DNA of 64,000 nucleotides from Flavobacteriaceae bacterium PRS1 (GCA_003709165.1 RDRZ01000001.1:94473-158472), one strand, 5' to 3'. Numbered from the stretch's first letter, positions 18,625 to 28,867 are shown. Program-made: numbers and translations. Notes: generated by a model not told the origin, from the letters alone.

Positions 18625-19263
18625 TTAGCTTTTGTTCATAGCAGAAAGCATTCCACCATATACACCATTTAATGATGATAAGTTAGTAGCTAATGAAGCC
18701 ATTTGCTCTTTTAATTTAGCAGCATTTTCTACAGCTTCTTCATTAACTGAAGTTTGACGGTTAACAGTTTCTAACTGCACTTTATACAAACTGTTTAAAG
18801 ATTCCATTTGTGCAGCAGCAAGAGCCATTTCTTCGTTATATTTTTTAGTAGCATGCATTCCGTCAATAGTAGGAGTCATACTTTTGGCAGCACCTTCAAA
18901 GTTTTTAATGCTATCTCCAAGACTTGCCATAAGTTCGGCATCTATTTGTGCATCTTTAAGTAATTCATCTAATTTTTTAGATAAAATCCCTTCTGCATCT
19001 TGGGGACCTTCTGCTTTATCAGATTTTCCTCCTTGTAATTCAGGATATACTAAAGCCCAGTCTAAATCGTCGTCAACCGGTTCGAAAGCTGAAATCGCAA
19101 AAATAATTGCTTCGGTAATTAAACCAATAGATAACATTACATTACCAGTAAGTGGTCCTATATTAAAATGAATAATTTTAAATAGTGCTCCAATAATTAC
19201 TATCGATGCTCCAAATCCGTAGGACATATTCATGAATTTCCTCATTGCTCTTGATTGTGCCAT
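18625..19263 (-). CDS. gldL: Gliding motility / T9SS motor protein GldL (PorL)
   Basis: This 212-residue protein has two N-terminal transmembrane helices (MSYGFGASIVIIGALFKIIH and MLSIGLITEAIIFAISAFEP) followed by a cytoplasmic helical tail. The conserved Glu in the second helix (ITEAIIF), essential in family members for proton use, is present. GldL pentamers surround a GldM dimer. It lies 33 bp before gldM and 50 bp after gldK. Confidence 0.96.
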   Translation of the reverse strand: MAQSRAMRKFMNMSYGFGASIVIIGALFKIIHFNIGPLTGNVMLSIGLITEAIIFAISAFEPVDDDLDWALVYPELQGGKSDKAEGPQDAEGILSKKLDELLKDAQIDAELMASLGDSIKNFEGAAKSMTPTIDGMHATKKYNEEMALAAAQMESLNSLYKVQLETVNRQTSVNEEAVENAAKLKEQMASLATNLSSLNGVYGGMLSAMNKS

Positions 19264-19313
19264 AATTTTTAGTTTTAAGTAAAGGTTAAGGTTAAATTTT
19301 GTAGGTTAATAAA

Positions 19314-20699
19314 TTATCTTTTAAATTTCTTTCTGAGTTTTCTTGCATTCAAGGTTACTTCTGTTCCCATATAATCTTGAACAGTTCTAAAACCAATATA
19401 GCTTCTTGCAGAATCTGCATATTCATAGTCTCTGGAACTTACCTGTAAGAAATACGCAACATCTTTCCAGGAACCTCCTCTTACAACTTTACGTTCGTTT
19501 TCTTCATCATCAACATTTGGGTTTATGGTTGAAGAATACTCGTAAGAATTAGGATCGTAGGACGACATTACCCATTCCGATACATTTCCTGCCATATTAT
19601 ATAAGTCGTAATCATTTGGCTCGTAAGATTTTGCTTCTACAGTATATAATGCCTGATCTGCGGCATAATCACCACGTAATGGTTTAAAGTTTGCCATAAA
19701 ACAACCTCTGTCGTTTTTTGCATAAGGTCCTCCCCAAGGAAATGTTGCACCCTGAAGTCCACCTCTTGCTGCGTACTCCCATTCTGCTTCAGATGGTAGC
19801 CTAAACTTATTTATATTTCTTGCAGATTTTGACTTTTGGTATCCATTTTTATAAATAGTTCGCCATTGACAGAAAGCATTAGCTTGTTTCCATGTAATCC
19901 CAACAACAGGGTATTCGCCATATGCGTCATGCCAGAAATAATCGTTATGCATAGGCTCATTATACGAATACGAAAAATCTCTAATCCATACTGTTGTATC
20001 CGGATAAACTTCTATAGATTCTCTGTATATAACATCGCTACGTTTTAATTCTCTATATTTTGCAGCCGTTTTTATATCCATCGTAGTATATTGAAATTTA
20101 AATTTTGACACGTCCCAAGTACGTTCGTTATTATAAGACTCTTCCATTGGAAGGTACATAGTGTCCATAACTTCTGCATAGTACTCATCTGGATATTCGT
20201 CAGTATCAAATATTAAGTCAACATCATGATTTAACTTTCTACCTTCATAACCTGTTTCTCCTAAACCAGTATAATTATCCAACATATATTTTTCGTAAAC
20301 ACTCATATCTGTAGTGTCAGTATCTTTAAATGCAAATTGACCAATTCCATCAGAATCTAAATCGGTTTCTCCAACTTCGTCTGCAAGAATTGCAAGTTTG
20401 GTTCTAATAATAGAATCTCTTACCCAATTAACAAATTGGCGATACTCGCTATTTGTAATTTCGGTTTCATCCATATAGAATGCTCTAACAGTAACTGTTC
20501 TCGTAGGCGCATTTTTTACTCCAGCTAAATCATCGTCCGATTTACCCATAATAAAAGCACCACCTGGAATTAATGTCATTCCATAAGGTTTTTCCGGATG
20601 CCATTTTTTGCCTTTAACGCCAACCAATTCTCCTCTGTCTCCAGAACCACAACTGGTTAATATAGCTAGAACTGCGATTAATAATACAAACTTTTTCAT
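19314..20699 (-). CDS. gldK: Gliding motility / T9SS lipoprotein GldK (PorK)
   Basis: The 461-residue lipoprotein has a lipobox LTSC with Cys17 and a formylglycine-generating-enzyme-like fold: MTLIPGGAFIMGKSDDD near residue 42, DETEITNSEYRQFVNW, FRLPSEAEWEYAARGG, NVSEWV and RKVVRGGSWKD. The enzyme-like domain is structural here: GldK forms the outer-membrane-associated ring with GldN. It is the first gene of the operon. Confidence 0.96.
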   Translation of the reverse strand: MKKFVLLIAVLAILTSCGSGDRGELVGVKGKKWHPEKPYGMTLIPGGAFIMGKSDDDLAGVKNAPTRTVTVRAFYMDETEITNSEYRQFVNWVRDSIIRTKLAILADEVGETDLDSDGIGQFAFKDTDTTDMSVYEKYMLDNYTGLGETGYEGRKLNHDVDLIFDTDEYPDEYYAEVMDTMYLPMEESYNNERTWDVSKFKFQYTTMDIKTAAKYRELKRSDVIYRESIEVYPDTTVWIRDFSYSYNEPMHNDYFWHDAYGEYPVVGITWKQANAFCQWRTIYKNGYQKSKSARNINKFRLPSEAEWEYAARGGLQGATFPWGGPYAKNDRGCFMANFKPLRGDYAADQALYTVEAKSYEPNDYDLYNMAGNVSEWVMSSYDPNSYEYSSTINPNVDDEENERKVVRGGSWKDVAYFLQVSSRDYEYADSARSYIGFRTVQDYMGTEVTLNARKLRKKFKR

Positions 20700-20730
20700 G
20701 TCTATGAATTCGAGGTTAATTTTGAGAGTG

Positions 20731-20761
20731 TAAACATATTTATATATTTTGACAAAAACAA
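20731..20761 (-). promoter_or_regulatory. Probable gldK operon promoter
   Basis: On the minus strand a TTG (20759-20761) is followed 20 bases later by TATGTTTA (20731-20738), close to the Bacteroidota -33 TTG / -7 TAnnTTTG consensus. It lies about 35 bp upstream of the gldK start in a 136-bp gap. Confidence 0.4.
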
Positions 20762-20835
20762 CTTTTTTGGTAAAAAATGTGTATTTTAACCTAAATATTT
20801 GCGTTTAGTCGATGTAATTCATTGATTATATGTCT

Positions 20836-22002
20836 TTAAACGCTATTTTTTTTGTAGGCTTTATACCATCTTTTAGGTATTTTCCCATTACTGGCTTCTA
20901 TATAATCTTCGTGCATGCAAGGTAATAACGTAAGTTGCTTTAATTTATTATTAAAATTCGGTAAAAAAGGAATTTCTATCCACCAACGACCAATTTTATT
21001 ACTTTTATAAAAGACAAGTTCTTCATTATCAATTAAAACAGTAAATTTTTGATAACTTTCTTTATCTGAAAAATCATCATCTGTTATCCTACAATTTACA
21101 CCTTCGATAAAATACCAAATCATTTGTGCTATTAGCATTGACGTTGCGTCATCATCCTTTGAAGGTTTATAGCCAAAAATTCCAAAAGAAGAGACCTTAT
21201 TGCTAATACCTGCATATCTTGTAACAGCACAAACTTCTTTCCCGTCGAAACCATTAGGCGAATATTTTTGCCGTGTACTTACTTCTGAAGACCTAATACT
21301 GCACAAATCCAAACTCACAATATTAGCGTCTCTCATTATAGGTTCAACACTATTAATGTTATTAATAATCTCTCCTAACCTATGCGCTTCAAAATAGAGC
21401 TTTTCCATTAAATCTATTTCTTCTTGTGAGTTAAAATAGGTTTGATAGCCTAATGTACAATAATTAAATAAGTTATAGGGTTGTTCTAAAATTATTTTTC
21501 CAAGGTAACTATTGTCTTTAATTGGTCTGGAGGAGTCTCCTAAATCGAATTTACTATCTACATTTACAATATTAACCATTGGTAAAAAATTGTCGTAAGC
21601 CCTGTAAACAGCATAAGTAAGGTCTTGACTACCGCCAATAATAATTGGTATAATACCCTTTTCTAATAAGATAGTTATTGTTGTTTGTAAAGCAAAATAG
21701 GTGTCTTCAACTGTTTCACCTTTTAGAATATCTCCAAGATCTGCAACTGTAAAATGCCAGTTACCTGGAAATAAAGCATACAATGATTTCCGCACTTCGC
21801 TTAACTGAAAGTCTTCACCTATATAATTAACATCATTTCTATTTTCAAGTACACCAACTATGGCAATTTGCACATCTTCTAAATCCGGAATACCATTTTG
21901 TTGAGAATGAATCTTTAATTTTCTTCCAAGCACTTGTGTTGATAATAGTTCAATATGAGCTAAAACCAAATTCTGAACAGGTGAGAGAAAACTAAAGTTC
22001 AT
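20836..22002 (-). CDS. Arginase/formimidoylglutamase superfamily protein
   Basis: The 388-residue protein carries ureohydrolase-type motifs: IIIGGSQDLTYAVYRAYD at about 118 (the family usually has GGxH), NVDSKFDLGD at about 146 (usually DAHxD), and SLDLCSIRSSE at about 242 (usually SxDxDxxDP). Several metal ligands differ from active enzymes, so it may be an inactive or altered relative. This type of gene next to gldK and topA is familiar from Flavobacteriia. It lies 4 bp from topA and is probably co-transcribed. Confidence 0.7.
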   Translation of the reverse strand: MNFSFLSPVQNLVLAHIELLSTQVLGRKLKIHSQQNGIPDLEDVQIAIVGVLENRNDVNYIGEDFQLSEVRKSLYALFPGNWHFTVADLGDILKGETVEDTYFALQTTITILLEKGIIPIIIGGSQDLTYAVYRAYDNFLPMVNIVNVDSKFDLGDSSRPIKDNSYLGKIILEQPYNLFNYCTLGYQTYFNSQEEIDLMEKLYFEAHRLGEIINNINSVEPIMRDANIVSLDLCSIRSSEVSTRQKYSPNGFDGKEVCAVTRYAGISNKVSSFGIFGYKPSKDDDATSMLIAQMIWYFIEGVNCRITDDDFSDKESYQKFTVLIDNEELVFYKSNKIGRWWIEIPFLPNFNNKLKQLTLLPCMHEDYIEASNGKIPKRWYKAYKKNSV

Positions 22003-22005
22003 AAA

Positions 22006-24474
22006 TTACTTCTTTTTTGTAGCTTTTTTCTTTGGAGTTTTTTTATCGATAATATCTAAAGCGTCTTCAAGTGTAAATTTAGAAACATCTATCGTTTTAG
22101 GCAACTCTATTTTTATTTTTCCTTTTAATATAGTATGTCTTCCCCATCGTGCTTTTTCAACTCGAATGCCTTCGGCTTCCCAATGGTGGATTAATTTATC
22201 TTTTTCTTTTTGGATTTTATCTTCAATTAATTCAATAATATCCATTTCGGATAAATTGTCCCAATCGTATTTTCTATTCACGTTAATAAACATATTATTC
22301 CATTTTATAAATGGCCCAAAACGTCCTTTTCCTTTTTGTACTGGTAATTCTTGATACATATATATAGGTGCATCAGCTTTTTCCTTTTCTTTTATAAGAA
22401 TTATAGCTTCTTCAAGTTCAATACTTAAAGGATTCATTCCTTTAGGCAAGGACACGAATTTTTTCCCGAATTTAACATAAGGTCCAAACCTACCGTTATT
22501 AACTTCTATTTCTTCACCTTCATAAGCTCCTAGTTTTTTTGGAAGCTGAAATAAATCCATCGCTTCGTCGTAAGTAATGGTATTAATTTGTTGTTCTGGA
22601 GATAAACTTGCAAATTGAGGTTTTTCTTCATCATCAATGGTTCCTATTTGTACCATTGGTCCAAATTTACCGAGACGAACACTTACTTGTCTTCCATTAG
22701 AATCTTCTCCAAGAATACGTTTTCCTGATTCTCGTTCTGCATTTGCCTGTACGCTTTCAACTTTTGGGTGAAAGTCTTTATAAAAATCCTTCATCATTTT
22801 AGTCCAACTCTGTTTTCCTGCAGCAATATCATCGAATTGATCTTCAACTTTAGCGGTAAAATTATAGTCTAAAATAGTTTCGAAATGATTCACTAAAAAG
22901 TCATTTACAATCATTCCAATATCTGTTGGAACTAATTTGCCTTTATCTGATCCTACCTTTTCGGTTAATAAATTATCTTTTACATTCCCATTTTGAAGTG
23001 TAAGTTGCGAATATTTACGTTCTACGCCTTCAACTGCTCCTTTTTCTATATAACCTCTGTTTTGAATCGTGGAAATTGTTGGTGCATACGTCGATGGACG
23101 ACCAATACCAAGTTCTTCTAATTTTTTAACTAAAGATGCTTCGCTAAATCTATAAGGTGGACGAGTATAGCGTTCGGTAGCTGTAATATAATTATAATGA
23201 AGTATTTGGTTTACTTCTAAAATTGGTAGCATTCCTTCTTGTTCTTGCTTTTCGTCATCAGTACTTTCAAGATATACCTTTAAAAAACCATCAAATTTAA
23301 TTACTTCTCCATTCACCATAAACGTGTCATTATGAGTTGAAGCACTAATATTTACAATGGTAAGTTCTAACTGTGCTTCGCTCATTTGAGAAGCAATGGC
23401 GCGTTTCCAAATCAATTCGTACAATCGTGCTTGGTCTCTATCAATATTTACAGAGCTACGAGAAAAATCGGTTGGACGAATTGCCTCGTGAGCTTCTTGT
23501 GCACCTTTAGATTTTCCTTTATAATTACGCGGTTTGCTATATTGCGAACCATAAGTATTTTTAATTTCTAACTCGGCTGCTTGTCTTGCATCATTAGATA
23601 AATTAACACTATCTGTTCTCATATAAGTAATAAAACCTGCTTCGTAAAGACGCTGCGCCATAGTCATCGTTTTACTTACTGAAAAATACAGTTTACGAGA
23701 TGCTTCTTGTTGTAATGTTGATGTTGTGAAAGGTGCAGCTGGTGATTTTTTTGCAGGCTTTTTTTCTAAATCTGAAACTTTAAATTCTGCTGAAGTATTA
23801 GTGCCTAAAAATTTATGTGCATCTTCTTTTGTTGCAAATGTTTTTGAAAGTTTAGCTTTAAATAATTGCCCGCTTTCAGTAGAAAATTCAGCATCTATTC
23901 TATATGATACTTTAGCTTGAAAATTTTGAATTTCTCTTTCACGTTCTACAATTAAACGCACAGATACCGATTGCACTCTTCCAGCCGATAAACCTCCTTT
24001 TATTTTACGCCAAAGTATTGGAGAGAGTTCGTAACCAACAATTCTATCCAATACACGTCGTGCTTGTTGTGCATCTACTAAATCGTAATCAATACCTCGT
24101 GGATTTTTTATAGCATTCTGAATTGCGGTTTTTGTTATTTCATGAAATACAATACGTTTGGTTTTTGCTTTATCAAGTTTTAATGTTTCTGCCAAATGCC
24201 ATGCAATAGCTTCTCCTTCTCTATCTTCATCACTAGCCAACCAAACCATATCAGCTTTTTTGGCTAAATCTTTTAATTTTTTTACTACTGCTTTTTTGTC
24301 TTTAGAAACTTCATACTTTGGTTTAAAATCCCCTACAACATCAACGCCTAATTCTTTTGAAGGCAAGTCGGCAATATGTCCAAAACTGGACTCAACTTTA
24401 AAGTCTTTTCCAAGAAATTTTTCGATAGTTTTTGCTTTTGCAGGTGATTCAACAATCACTAAATTCTTCGCCAT
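22006..24474 (-). CDS. topA: DNA topoisomerase I (type IA)
   Basis: The 822-residue enzyme relaxes negative supercoils. Residues 1-120 form the TOPRIM domain (VESPAKAKTIEKFLG, then SDEDREGEAIAWHL with the acidic metal ligands). The active-site Tyr is in AGFITYMRTDSVNLS at about 285, and ELGIGRPSTYAPTI follows. The C-terminus holds repeats with NGRFGPYVKFG and KGRFGPFIKW in place of zinc fingers, then a lysine-rich tail (KKTPKKKATKKK). The length is usual for the phylum. Confidence 0.97.
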   Translation of the reverse strand: MAKNLVIVESPAKAKTIEKFLGKDFKVESSFGHIADLPSKELGVDVVGDFKPKYEVSKDKKAVVKKLKDLAKKADMVWLASDEDREGEAIAWHLAETLKLDKAKTKRIVFHEITKTAIQNAIKNPRGIDYDLVDAQQARRVLDRIVGYELSPILWRKIKGGLSAGRVQSVSVRLIVEREREIQNFQAKVSYRIDAEFSTESGQLFKAKLSKTFATKEDAHKFLGTNTSAEFKVSDLEKKPAKKSPAAPFTTSTLQQEASRKLYFSVSKTMTMAQRLYEAGFITYMRTDSVNLSNDARQAAELEIKNTYGSQYSKPRNYKGKSKGAQEAHEAIRPTDFSRSSVNIDRDQARLYELIWKRAIASQMSEAQLELTIVNISASTHNDTFMVNGEVIKFDGFLKVYLESTDDEKQEQEGMLPILEVNQILHYNYITATERYTRPPYRFSEASLVKKLEELGIGRPSTYAPTISTIQNRGYIEKGAVEGVERKYSQLTLQNGNVKDNLLTEKVGSDKGKLVPTDIGMIVNDFLVNHFETILDYNFTAKVEDQFDDIAAGKQSWTKMMKDFYKDFHPKVESVQANAERESGKRILGEDSNGRQVSVRLGKFGPMVQIGTIDDEEKPQFASLSPEQQINTITYDEAMDLFQLPKKLGAYEGEEIEVNNGRFGPYVKFGKKFVSLPKGMNPLSIELEEAIILIKEKEKADAPIYMYQELPVQKGKGRFGPFIKWNNMFINVNRKYDWDNLSEMDIIELIEDKIQKEKDKLIHHWEAEGIRVEKARWGRHTILKGKIKIELPKTIDVSKFTLEDALDIIDKKTPKKKATKKK

Positions 24475-24543
24475 AGTTCTATTTTATAAAGCTACAAATG
24501 TATATTATTTTTTTATTATCAAATTTAATTTTGAAAATGGTAC

Positions 24544-24570
24544 AAAAAAACCTGCCAGAGACAGGTTTTT
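24544..24570. terminator. Rho-independent terminator
   Basis: AAAAACCTG-ccagaga-CAGGTTTTT forms a stem with A/T runs on both sides, 24 bp downstream of the membrane-protein gene on the minus strand. Confidence 0.75.
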
Positions 24571-24593
24571 AATATCTAATAATTTATTAAGTT

Positions 24594-25376
24594 TTATTCA
24601 TTTGTTTCTCTATTGGTGCTAATTTCATCATCATTATCAAAACCAATAACTTCTTTATATATTAAATACGTTGGATGATACACAAATGCAGCAGTAAACA
24701 GAGTACCAATTCCACATAAAATAAAACCTACAACTTGAGCCAATAATGAACAAACAAATATTAACCCGAATATGAGTAACCATTTTTTATGACCTAATTT
24801 AAAACTGATTTTTACAATATCTCCAACGTTTAATTCTGGGTTAAACGCAAAAATTAATGCAAAAAGTGAGAAAGGAACCATCATATAAATTAAAGGAATA
24901 TAAAATAATAATACTGAAGGAATCGCTATCAAAACAGTAACCAACATTAACATAAAAGTTTTACTTAAATATTTTCCATTAATAAAACAAAAGAAGTCTG
25001 ATGTCTTTATAGTTTCACCTTCATCTAAAGTTCTCATTATTCTAAAAAAGGCTGCATTTAAAGCTACCGAAACTGCTCCTAAAACAAAAACACCTACAAT
25101 TACAAAGAGAATATAAAGAAAAGACATTCCTACAAAAAAATCGCTAAACATTTCAGGATTACTATTGCCACTCTTTGCTTGTGCAAAAATGAATGTAAAT
25201 AATGGTATATATAATACAATGATTAGTGGCAACATTATTATAATGTTAAACAATTGTAATAAAAACCCTTGCAACCAAGTCTTTTTAAACAACTCTATAG
25301 ATGCATTAAAAATAGTTCCGAAATCTAATTCTTTTGCATTATTTATTTTTTCTTGTAAATAGTCAATAGTGTTCAT
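24594..25376 (-). CDS. Polytopic membrane protein of unknown function
   Basis: From the ATG at 25376 (MNTIDYLQEKINNAKELDFG) the product is 260 residues with about six hydrophobic segments, among them FLLQLFNIIIMLPLIIVLYI, LYILFVIVGVFVLGAVSV and LLIFGLIFVCSLLAQVVGFI. A soluble amphipathic start is followed by an IFNASIELFKKTW element. The layout is of the type found in many Bacteroidota membrane proteins loosely labelled as 'beta-carotene monooxygenase', a label with no catalytic support here. An alternative start ten codons upstream is possible. Confidence 0.65.
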   Translation of the reverse strand: MNTIDYLQEKINNAKELDFGTIFNASIELFKKTWLQGFLLQLFNIIIMLPLIIVLYIPLFTFIFAQAKSGNSNPEMFSDFFVGMSFLYILFVIVGVFVLGAVSVALNAAFFRIMRTLDEGETIKTSDFFCFINGKYLSKTFMLMLVTVLIAIPSVLLFYIPLIYMMVPFSLFALIFAFNPELNVGDIVKISFKLGHKKWLLIFGLIFVCSLLAQVVGFILCGIGTLFTAAFVYHPTYLIYKEVIGFDNDDEISTNRETNE

Positions 25377-25456
25377 ACTGATTAGCTGTGTTAAGTTAGT
25401 ACTCAAAAGTAAATGGTTTACAGCTACTTTACAAATAAAACTTTAAATCTGACACT

Positions 25457-25488
25457 TTGTCATAATATTTAAAATAATTGTATCTTTG
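25457..25488 (+). promoter_or_regulatory. Promoter of miaB
   Basis: TTG at 25457-25459 is followed by TATCTTTG at 25481-25488, a perfect match to the Bacteroidota -7 element TAnnTTTG (spacing 21). Transcription would start about 30 bases before the miaB ATG at 25525. Confidence 0.6.
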
Positions 25489-25524
25489 CAGACTTATTGA
25501 TTGAAACACCTTTTCAATACCCGA

Positions 25525-26970
25525 ATGGAAAAGATTATAGACGAGAATAAACAAGGCGAAACCCTAGTTTTAGAAGCAAAACAAAACAACCAACGTAAAC
25601 TTTTTATAGAGAGTTATGGTTGCGCCATGAACTTTAGTGATAGCGAAATTGTAGCTTCTATTTTAGCTAACGAAGGGTTTAATACCACTCAAAACCTTGA
25701 AGAAGCCGATTTGGTTTTAGTAAACACCTGCTCTATACGTGATAAGGCAGAGCAAACCATTAGAAAACGTTTAGAAAAATACAACGCCGTTAAAAAAATA
25801 AACCCAAAAATGAAAGTTGGCGTTTTGGGTTGTATGGCAGAACGCTTAAAAGAAAAATTTCTTGAAGAAGAAAAAATTGTGGATTTAGTAGTTGGCCCTG
25901 ATGCTTATAAAGATTTACCAAACCTTATTGCCGAAGTTGAAGATGGCAGAAACGCCGTTAATGTTATCCTCTCTAAAGACGAAACTTATGGCGATATTTC
26001 TCCCGTTCGTTTAAACAGTAATGGTGTAACTGCATTTATATCCATAACTCGTGGTTGCGATAATATGTGTACGTTTTGCGTAGTTCCTTTTACTCGTGGT
26101 CGCGAACGCAGCAGAAATCCACAAAGTATTATTGAAGAAGTTAATGACCTTTGGAATAAAGGCTATAAAGAAATTACTTTATTAGGTCAAAATGTTGATA
26201 GCTTCCTTTGGTATGGTGGCGGATTGAAAAAAGATTTTGCAAAAGCATCTGAAATTCAACAAGCAACAGCAACTAACTTTTCACAATTATTATCCCTTTG
26301 TGCAGAAGCGCAACCCAAAATGCGTATCCGTTTTTCTACATCAAACCCCCAGGATATCTCGTTAGATGTTATTAAAACTATGGCAACGTATAATAACATC
26401 TGTAATTACATTCATATTCCTGTTCAAAGCGGAAGCAATCGTATTTTAAAAGCGATGAATCGTTTACACACACGTGAAGAATACTTTGAATTGATTGACA
26501 ACATTAAACGCATTATTCCAGATTGTACAATCAGCCACGATTTAATTATCGGTTTTCCTACTGAAACCGAAGAAGACCATCGAGATACATTATCGTTAAT
26601 GGACTATGTAAAATACTCCTTTGGCTATATTTTTACATATTCAGAACGACCCGGAACACTTGCAGCACGCAAAATGAAAGACGATGTGCCTAAAGAAGTT
26701 AAAAAACGACGCTTTAATGAAATCCTTCAACTACAACAAAAACACAGCATGTATCGAACACAACAAGATTTAAACAAAGTTGTAGAAGTCTTGATTGAAA
26801 AAGAATCTAAAAAATCGTCGGCACATTGGTCTGGACGCAACGAACATAACACAGTTGTAGTGTTTCCAAAGGAACATTATAAAATTGGTGATTTTGTGAA
26901 TGTAAAAACAACCGAATGTACAAGTGCTACGCTTATTGGTGAAGCAGTTGGATATTCTGAAAATAATTGA
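25525..26970 (+). CDS. miaB: tRNA-2-methylthio-N6-dimethylallyladenosine synthase
   Basis: MiaB is a radical-SAM methylthiotransferase that modifies A37 of tRNAs reading UNN codons. The N-terminal UPF0004 domain has the three cluster cysteines in SYGCAMN, NTCSIRDKA and LGCMAER. The radical-SAM cluster is in TRGCDNMCTFCVVPF, and a TRAM domain closes the protein (about 481 residues). The frame extends to a TTG at 25501, but the ATG at 25525 fits the promoter and family length better. REP-like DNA separates it from the next gene. Confidence 0.96.
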   Translation: MEKIIDENKQGETLVLEAKQNNQRKLFIESYGCAMNFSDSEIVASILANEGFNTTQNLEEADLVLVNTCSIRDKAEQTIRKRLEKYNAVKKINPKMKVGVLGCMAERLKEKFLEEEKIVDLVVGPDAYKDLPNLIAEVEDGRNAVNVILSKDETYGDISPVRLNSNGVTAFISITRGCDNMCTFCVVPFTRGRERSRNPQSIIEEVNDLWNKGYKEITLLGQNVDSFLWYGGGLKKDFAKASEIQQATATNFSQLLSLCAEAQPKMRIRFSTSNPQDISLDVIKTMATYNNICNYIHIPVQSGSNRILKAMNRLHTREEYFELIDNIKRIIPDCTISHDLIIGFPTETEEDHRDTLSLMDYVKYSFGYIFTYSERPGTLAARKMKDDVPKEVKKRRFNEILQLQQKHSMYRTQQDLNKVVEVLIEKESKKSSAHWSGRNEHNTVVVFPKEHYKIGDFVNVKTTECTSATLIGEAVGYSENN

Positions 26971-26973
26971 CTT

Positions 26974-27032
26974 GTCATTCCTGCGTCCACATGCCGCTGA
27001 AGCTTTAGCGGAGACGCAAGGCAGGAATCTCA
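26974..27032. repeat. REP-like nested palindrome
   Basis: Outer arms GTCATTCCTGCGTC and GACGCAAGGCAGGAATCTC enclose an inner stem CCGCTGAAGCTTTAGCGG. It belongs with the units at 15999-16022 and 30641-30667 and lies in the gap after miaB. Confidence 0.6.
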
Positions 27033-27080
27033 TGAAGAACTAATAAATTAAAAAGATTCTCACTTTCGTGGGAAATAAAT

Positions 27081-28340
27081 ATGGAATCAGTACAAGCTAT
27101 AAAACAACGTTTCGGAATTATTGGAAATGATACTTCTTTAAATCGTGCTATCGAAAAAGCGATTCAGGTATCACCTACAGATATTTCGGTTATAGTTACA
27201 GGCGAAAGTGGTGTTGGTAAAGAAAGTATCCCAAAAATCATCCATCAACTTTCTCACAGAAAACACAGTAAATATATTGCTGTAAACTGTGGCGCTATTC
27301 CCGAAGGCACTATAGATAGTGAATTATTTGGTCACGAAAAAGGGTCATTTACAGGAGCCACACAAACCCGTAATGGTTATTTTGAAGTTGCCGATGGTGG
27401 CACCATTTTTCTAGATGAAGTTGGAGAATTACCTTTAACCACTCAAGTGCGTTTACTACGTGTTTTAGAAAACGGTGAGTTCATTAAAGTAGGTTCCAGC
27501 AAAACGCAACAAACAGATATCCGTATTGTAGCAGCCACAAACACTAATATGTTTGAAGCTATACGAAAAGGGAAATTTAGAGAAGACTTATATTATCGGT
27601 TAAGCACTGTGGAGATAAACATTCCGCCTTTGCGAAACCGAAAAGAAGACATTCATTTACTCTTCAGGAAATTTGCCAGCGATTTTGCGCTTAAATACAA
27701 AATGCCTACCATTAAACTAGCTGACGAAGCCATACATTTACTTCTTAAATACAGATGGAGCGGAAACATTCGTCAATTACGTAACGTAGCCGAGCAAATT
27801 TCGGTATTAGAACATAGCCGAACAATAACAGGAAATACATTACGCAACTATTTACCAGATATTGGTCGAAATTTACCAGCTGTTATTAATGTGCCAAAAT
27901 CGGAAAGTGATTTTAGTAACGAACGTGAAATTTTATATAAAGTTTTATTCGATATGAAACAAGATCTTAACGATTTAAAAAAGCTCACGATGGAGATTAT
28001 GCGAAGCGGAAATTCTCAGGATGTTCAAAAAAACAATGAAGGTTTAATCCGAAAAATATATAGAGAAGAAGACAACCAAGACGATGTTAAAAGTGACATG
28101 GAAGTATTAACCATTCAACAACAAAACGACGCTTCTGTTGAAATAATAGAAAACACTCAAGACAACTATAGTTTTGTCGAAGATGTTGAGGAAGAAGAAA
28201 CTTTATCACTTCATGACAAAGAATTAGAATTGATAAAAAAATCTCTTGAGCGTTACAAAGGAAAGCGTAAATTAGCAGCTGCCGAACTCGGTATTAGCGA
28301 ACGCACACTGTACAGAAAAATTAAACAATTTGACCTTTAA
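27081..28340 (+). CDS. Sigma-54-interacting transcriptional activator without receiver domain
   Basis: The 419-residue protein begins directly with an AAA+ domain (Walker A GESGVGKE at about 42, sensor loop GSFTGA at about 92, Walker B GGTIFLDEVGELP, arginine finger region FREDLYYRLS). A Glu-rich linker of about 90 residues follows, then a Fis-type helix-turn-helix at the C-terminus (LAAAELGISERTLYRKIKQF). It should remodel sigma-54 RNA polymerase at -24/-12 promoters. The loop reads GSFTGA rather than GAFTGA. With no sensory domain, its activity must be controlled by expression or by a partner. The following genes lptE, 28952 and secG may belong to the same transcript. Confidence 0.9.
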   Translation: MESVQAIKQRFGIIGNDTSLNRAIEKAIQVSPTDISVIVTGESGVGKESIPKIIHQLSHRKHSKYIAVNCGAIPEGTIDSELFGHEKGSFTGATQTRNGYFEVADGGTIFLDEVGELPLTTQVRLLRVLENGEFIKVGSSKTQQTDIRIVAATNTNMFEAIRKGKFREDLYYRLSTVEINIPPLRNRKEDIHLLFRKFASDFALKYKMPTIKLADEAIHLLLKYRWSGNIRQLRNVAEQISVLEHSRTITGNTLRNYLPDIGRNLPAVINVPKSESDFSNEREILYKVLFDMKQDLNDLKKLTMEIMRSGNSQDVQKNNEGLIRKIYREEDNQDDVKSDMEVLTIQQQNDASVEIIENTQDNYSFVEDVEEEETLSLHDKELELIKKSLERYKGKRKLAAAELGISERTLYRKIKQFDL

Positions 28341-28360
28341 TAAAGCGTTATCCTTTAAAT

Positions 28361-28867
28361 ATGAGATTTTTTAAATACATTTTATTATTTACAGTTCTTT
28401 TAACCATTTTAGCTTGTGGCGCATATTCGTTTACTGGAGCGTCAATTTCATCTAATACTAAAACATTTCAGGTTAATTATTTTCAAAATAATGCACGTTT
28501 AATCGAGCCGGGTTTAGATAGAGGTTTTACTATTGCTCTTCAAGACTTAATTCAAAATCAAACAAGTTTGAGCTTGGTAAACTCTAATGGCGATTTGGTT
28601 TACGAAGGCGAAATTGTTGAATACCGAATATCGCCAACAACAGCTACTGCACAAAACACAGCAGCACAAAACAGATTAACCATAGCCGTAAACGTTAGGT
28701 TTTTTGATAAAAATGATGATGATGCCGAGTTTGAACAACGCTTCTCTTTCTATTTTGATTATGCAGGAAGTGCCCAACTTATAGGAAGCCAAAAAACTAC
28801 AGCCATTGATGAAATATTTGAACGCATTACACAAGATATATTTAATGCTTCGTTGGCAAAATGGTAG
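28361..28867 (+). CDS. lptE: LPS-assembly lipoprotein LptE
   Basis: The 168-residue lipoprotein has lipobox LAC at Cys19 directly followed by GAYSFTGASIS, the typical Bacteroidota LptE start. The rest alternates strands and helices, with AAQNRLTIAVNVRFFDK near residue 105. LptE plugs the LptD barrel that places lipopolysaccharide in the outer membrane. It starts 21 bp after the activator gene. Confidence 0.85.
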   Translation: MRFFKYILLFTVLLTILACGAYSFTGASISSNTKTFQVNYFQNNARLIEPGLDRGFTIALQDLIQNQTSLSLVNSNGDLVYEGEIVEYRISPTTATAQNTAAQNRLTIAVNVRFFDKNDDDAEFEQRFSFYFDYAGSAQLIGSQKTTAIDEIFERITQDIFNASLAKW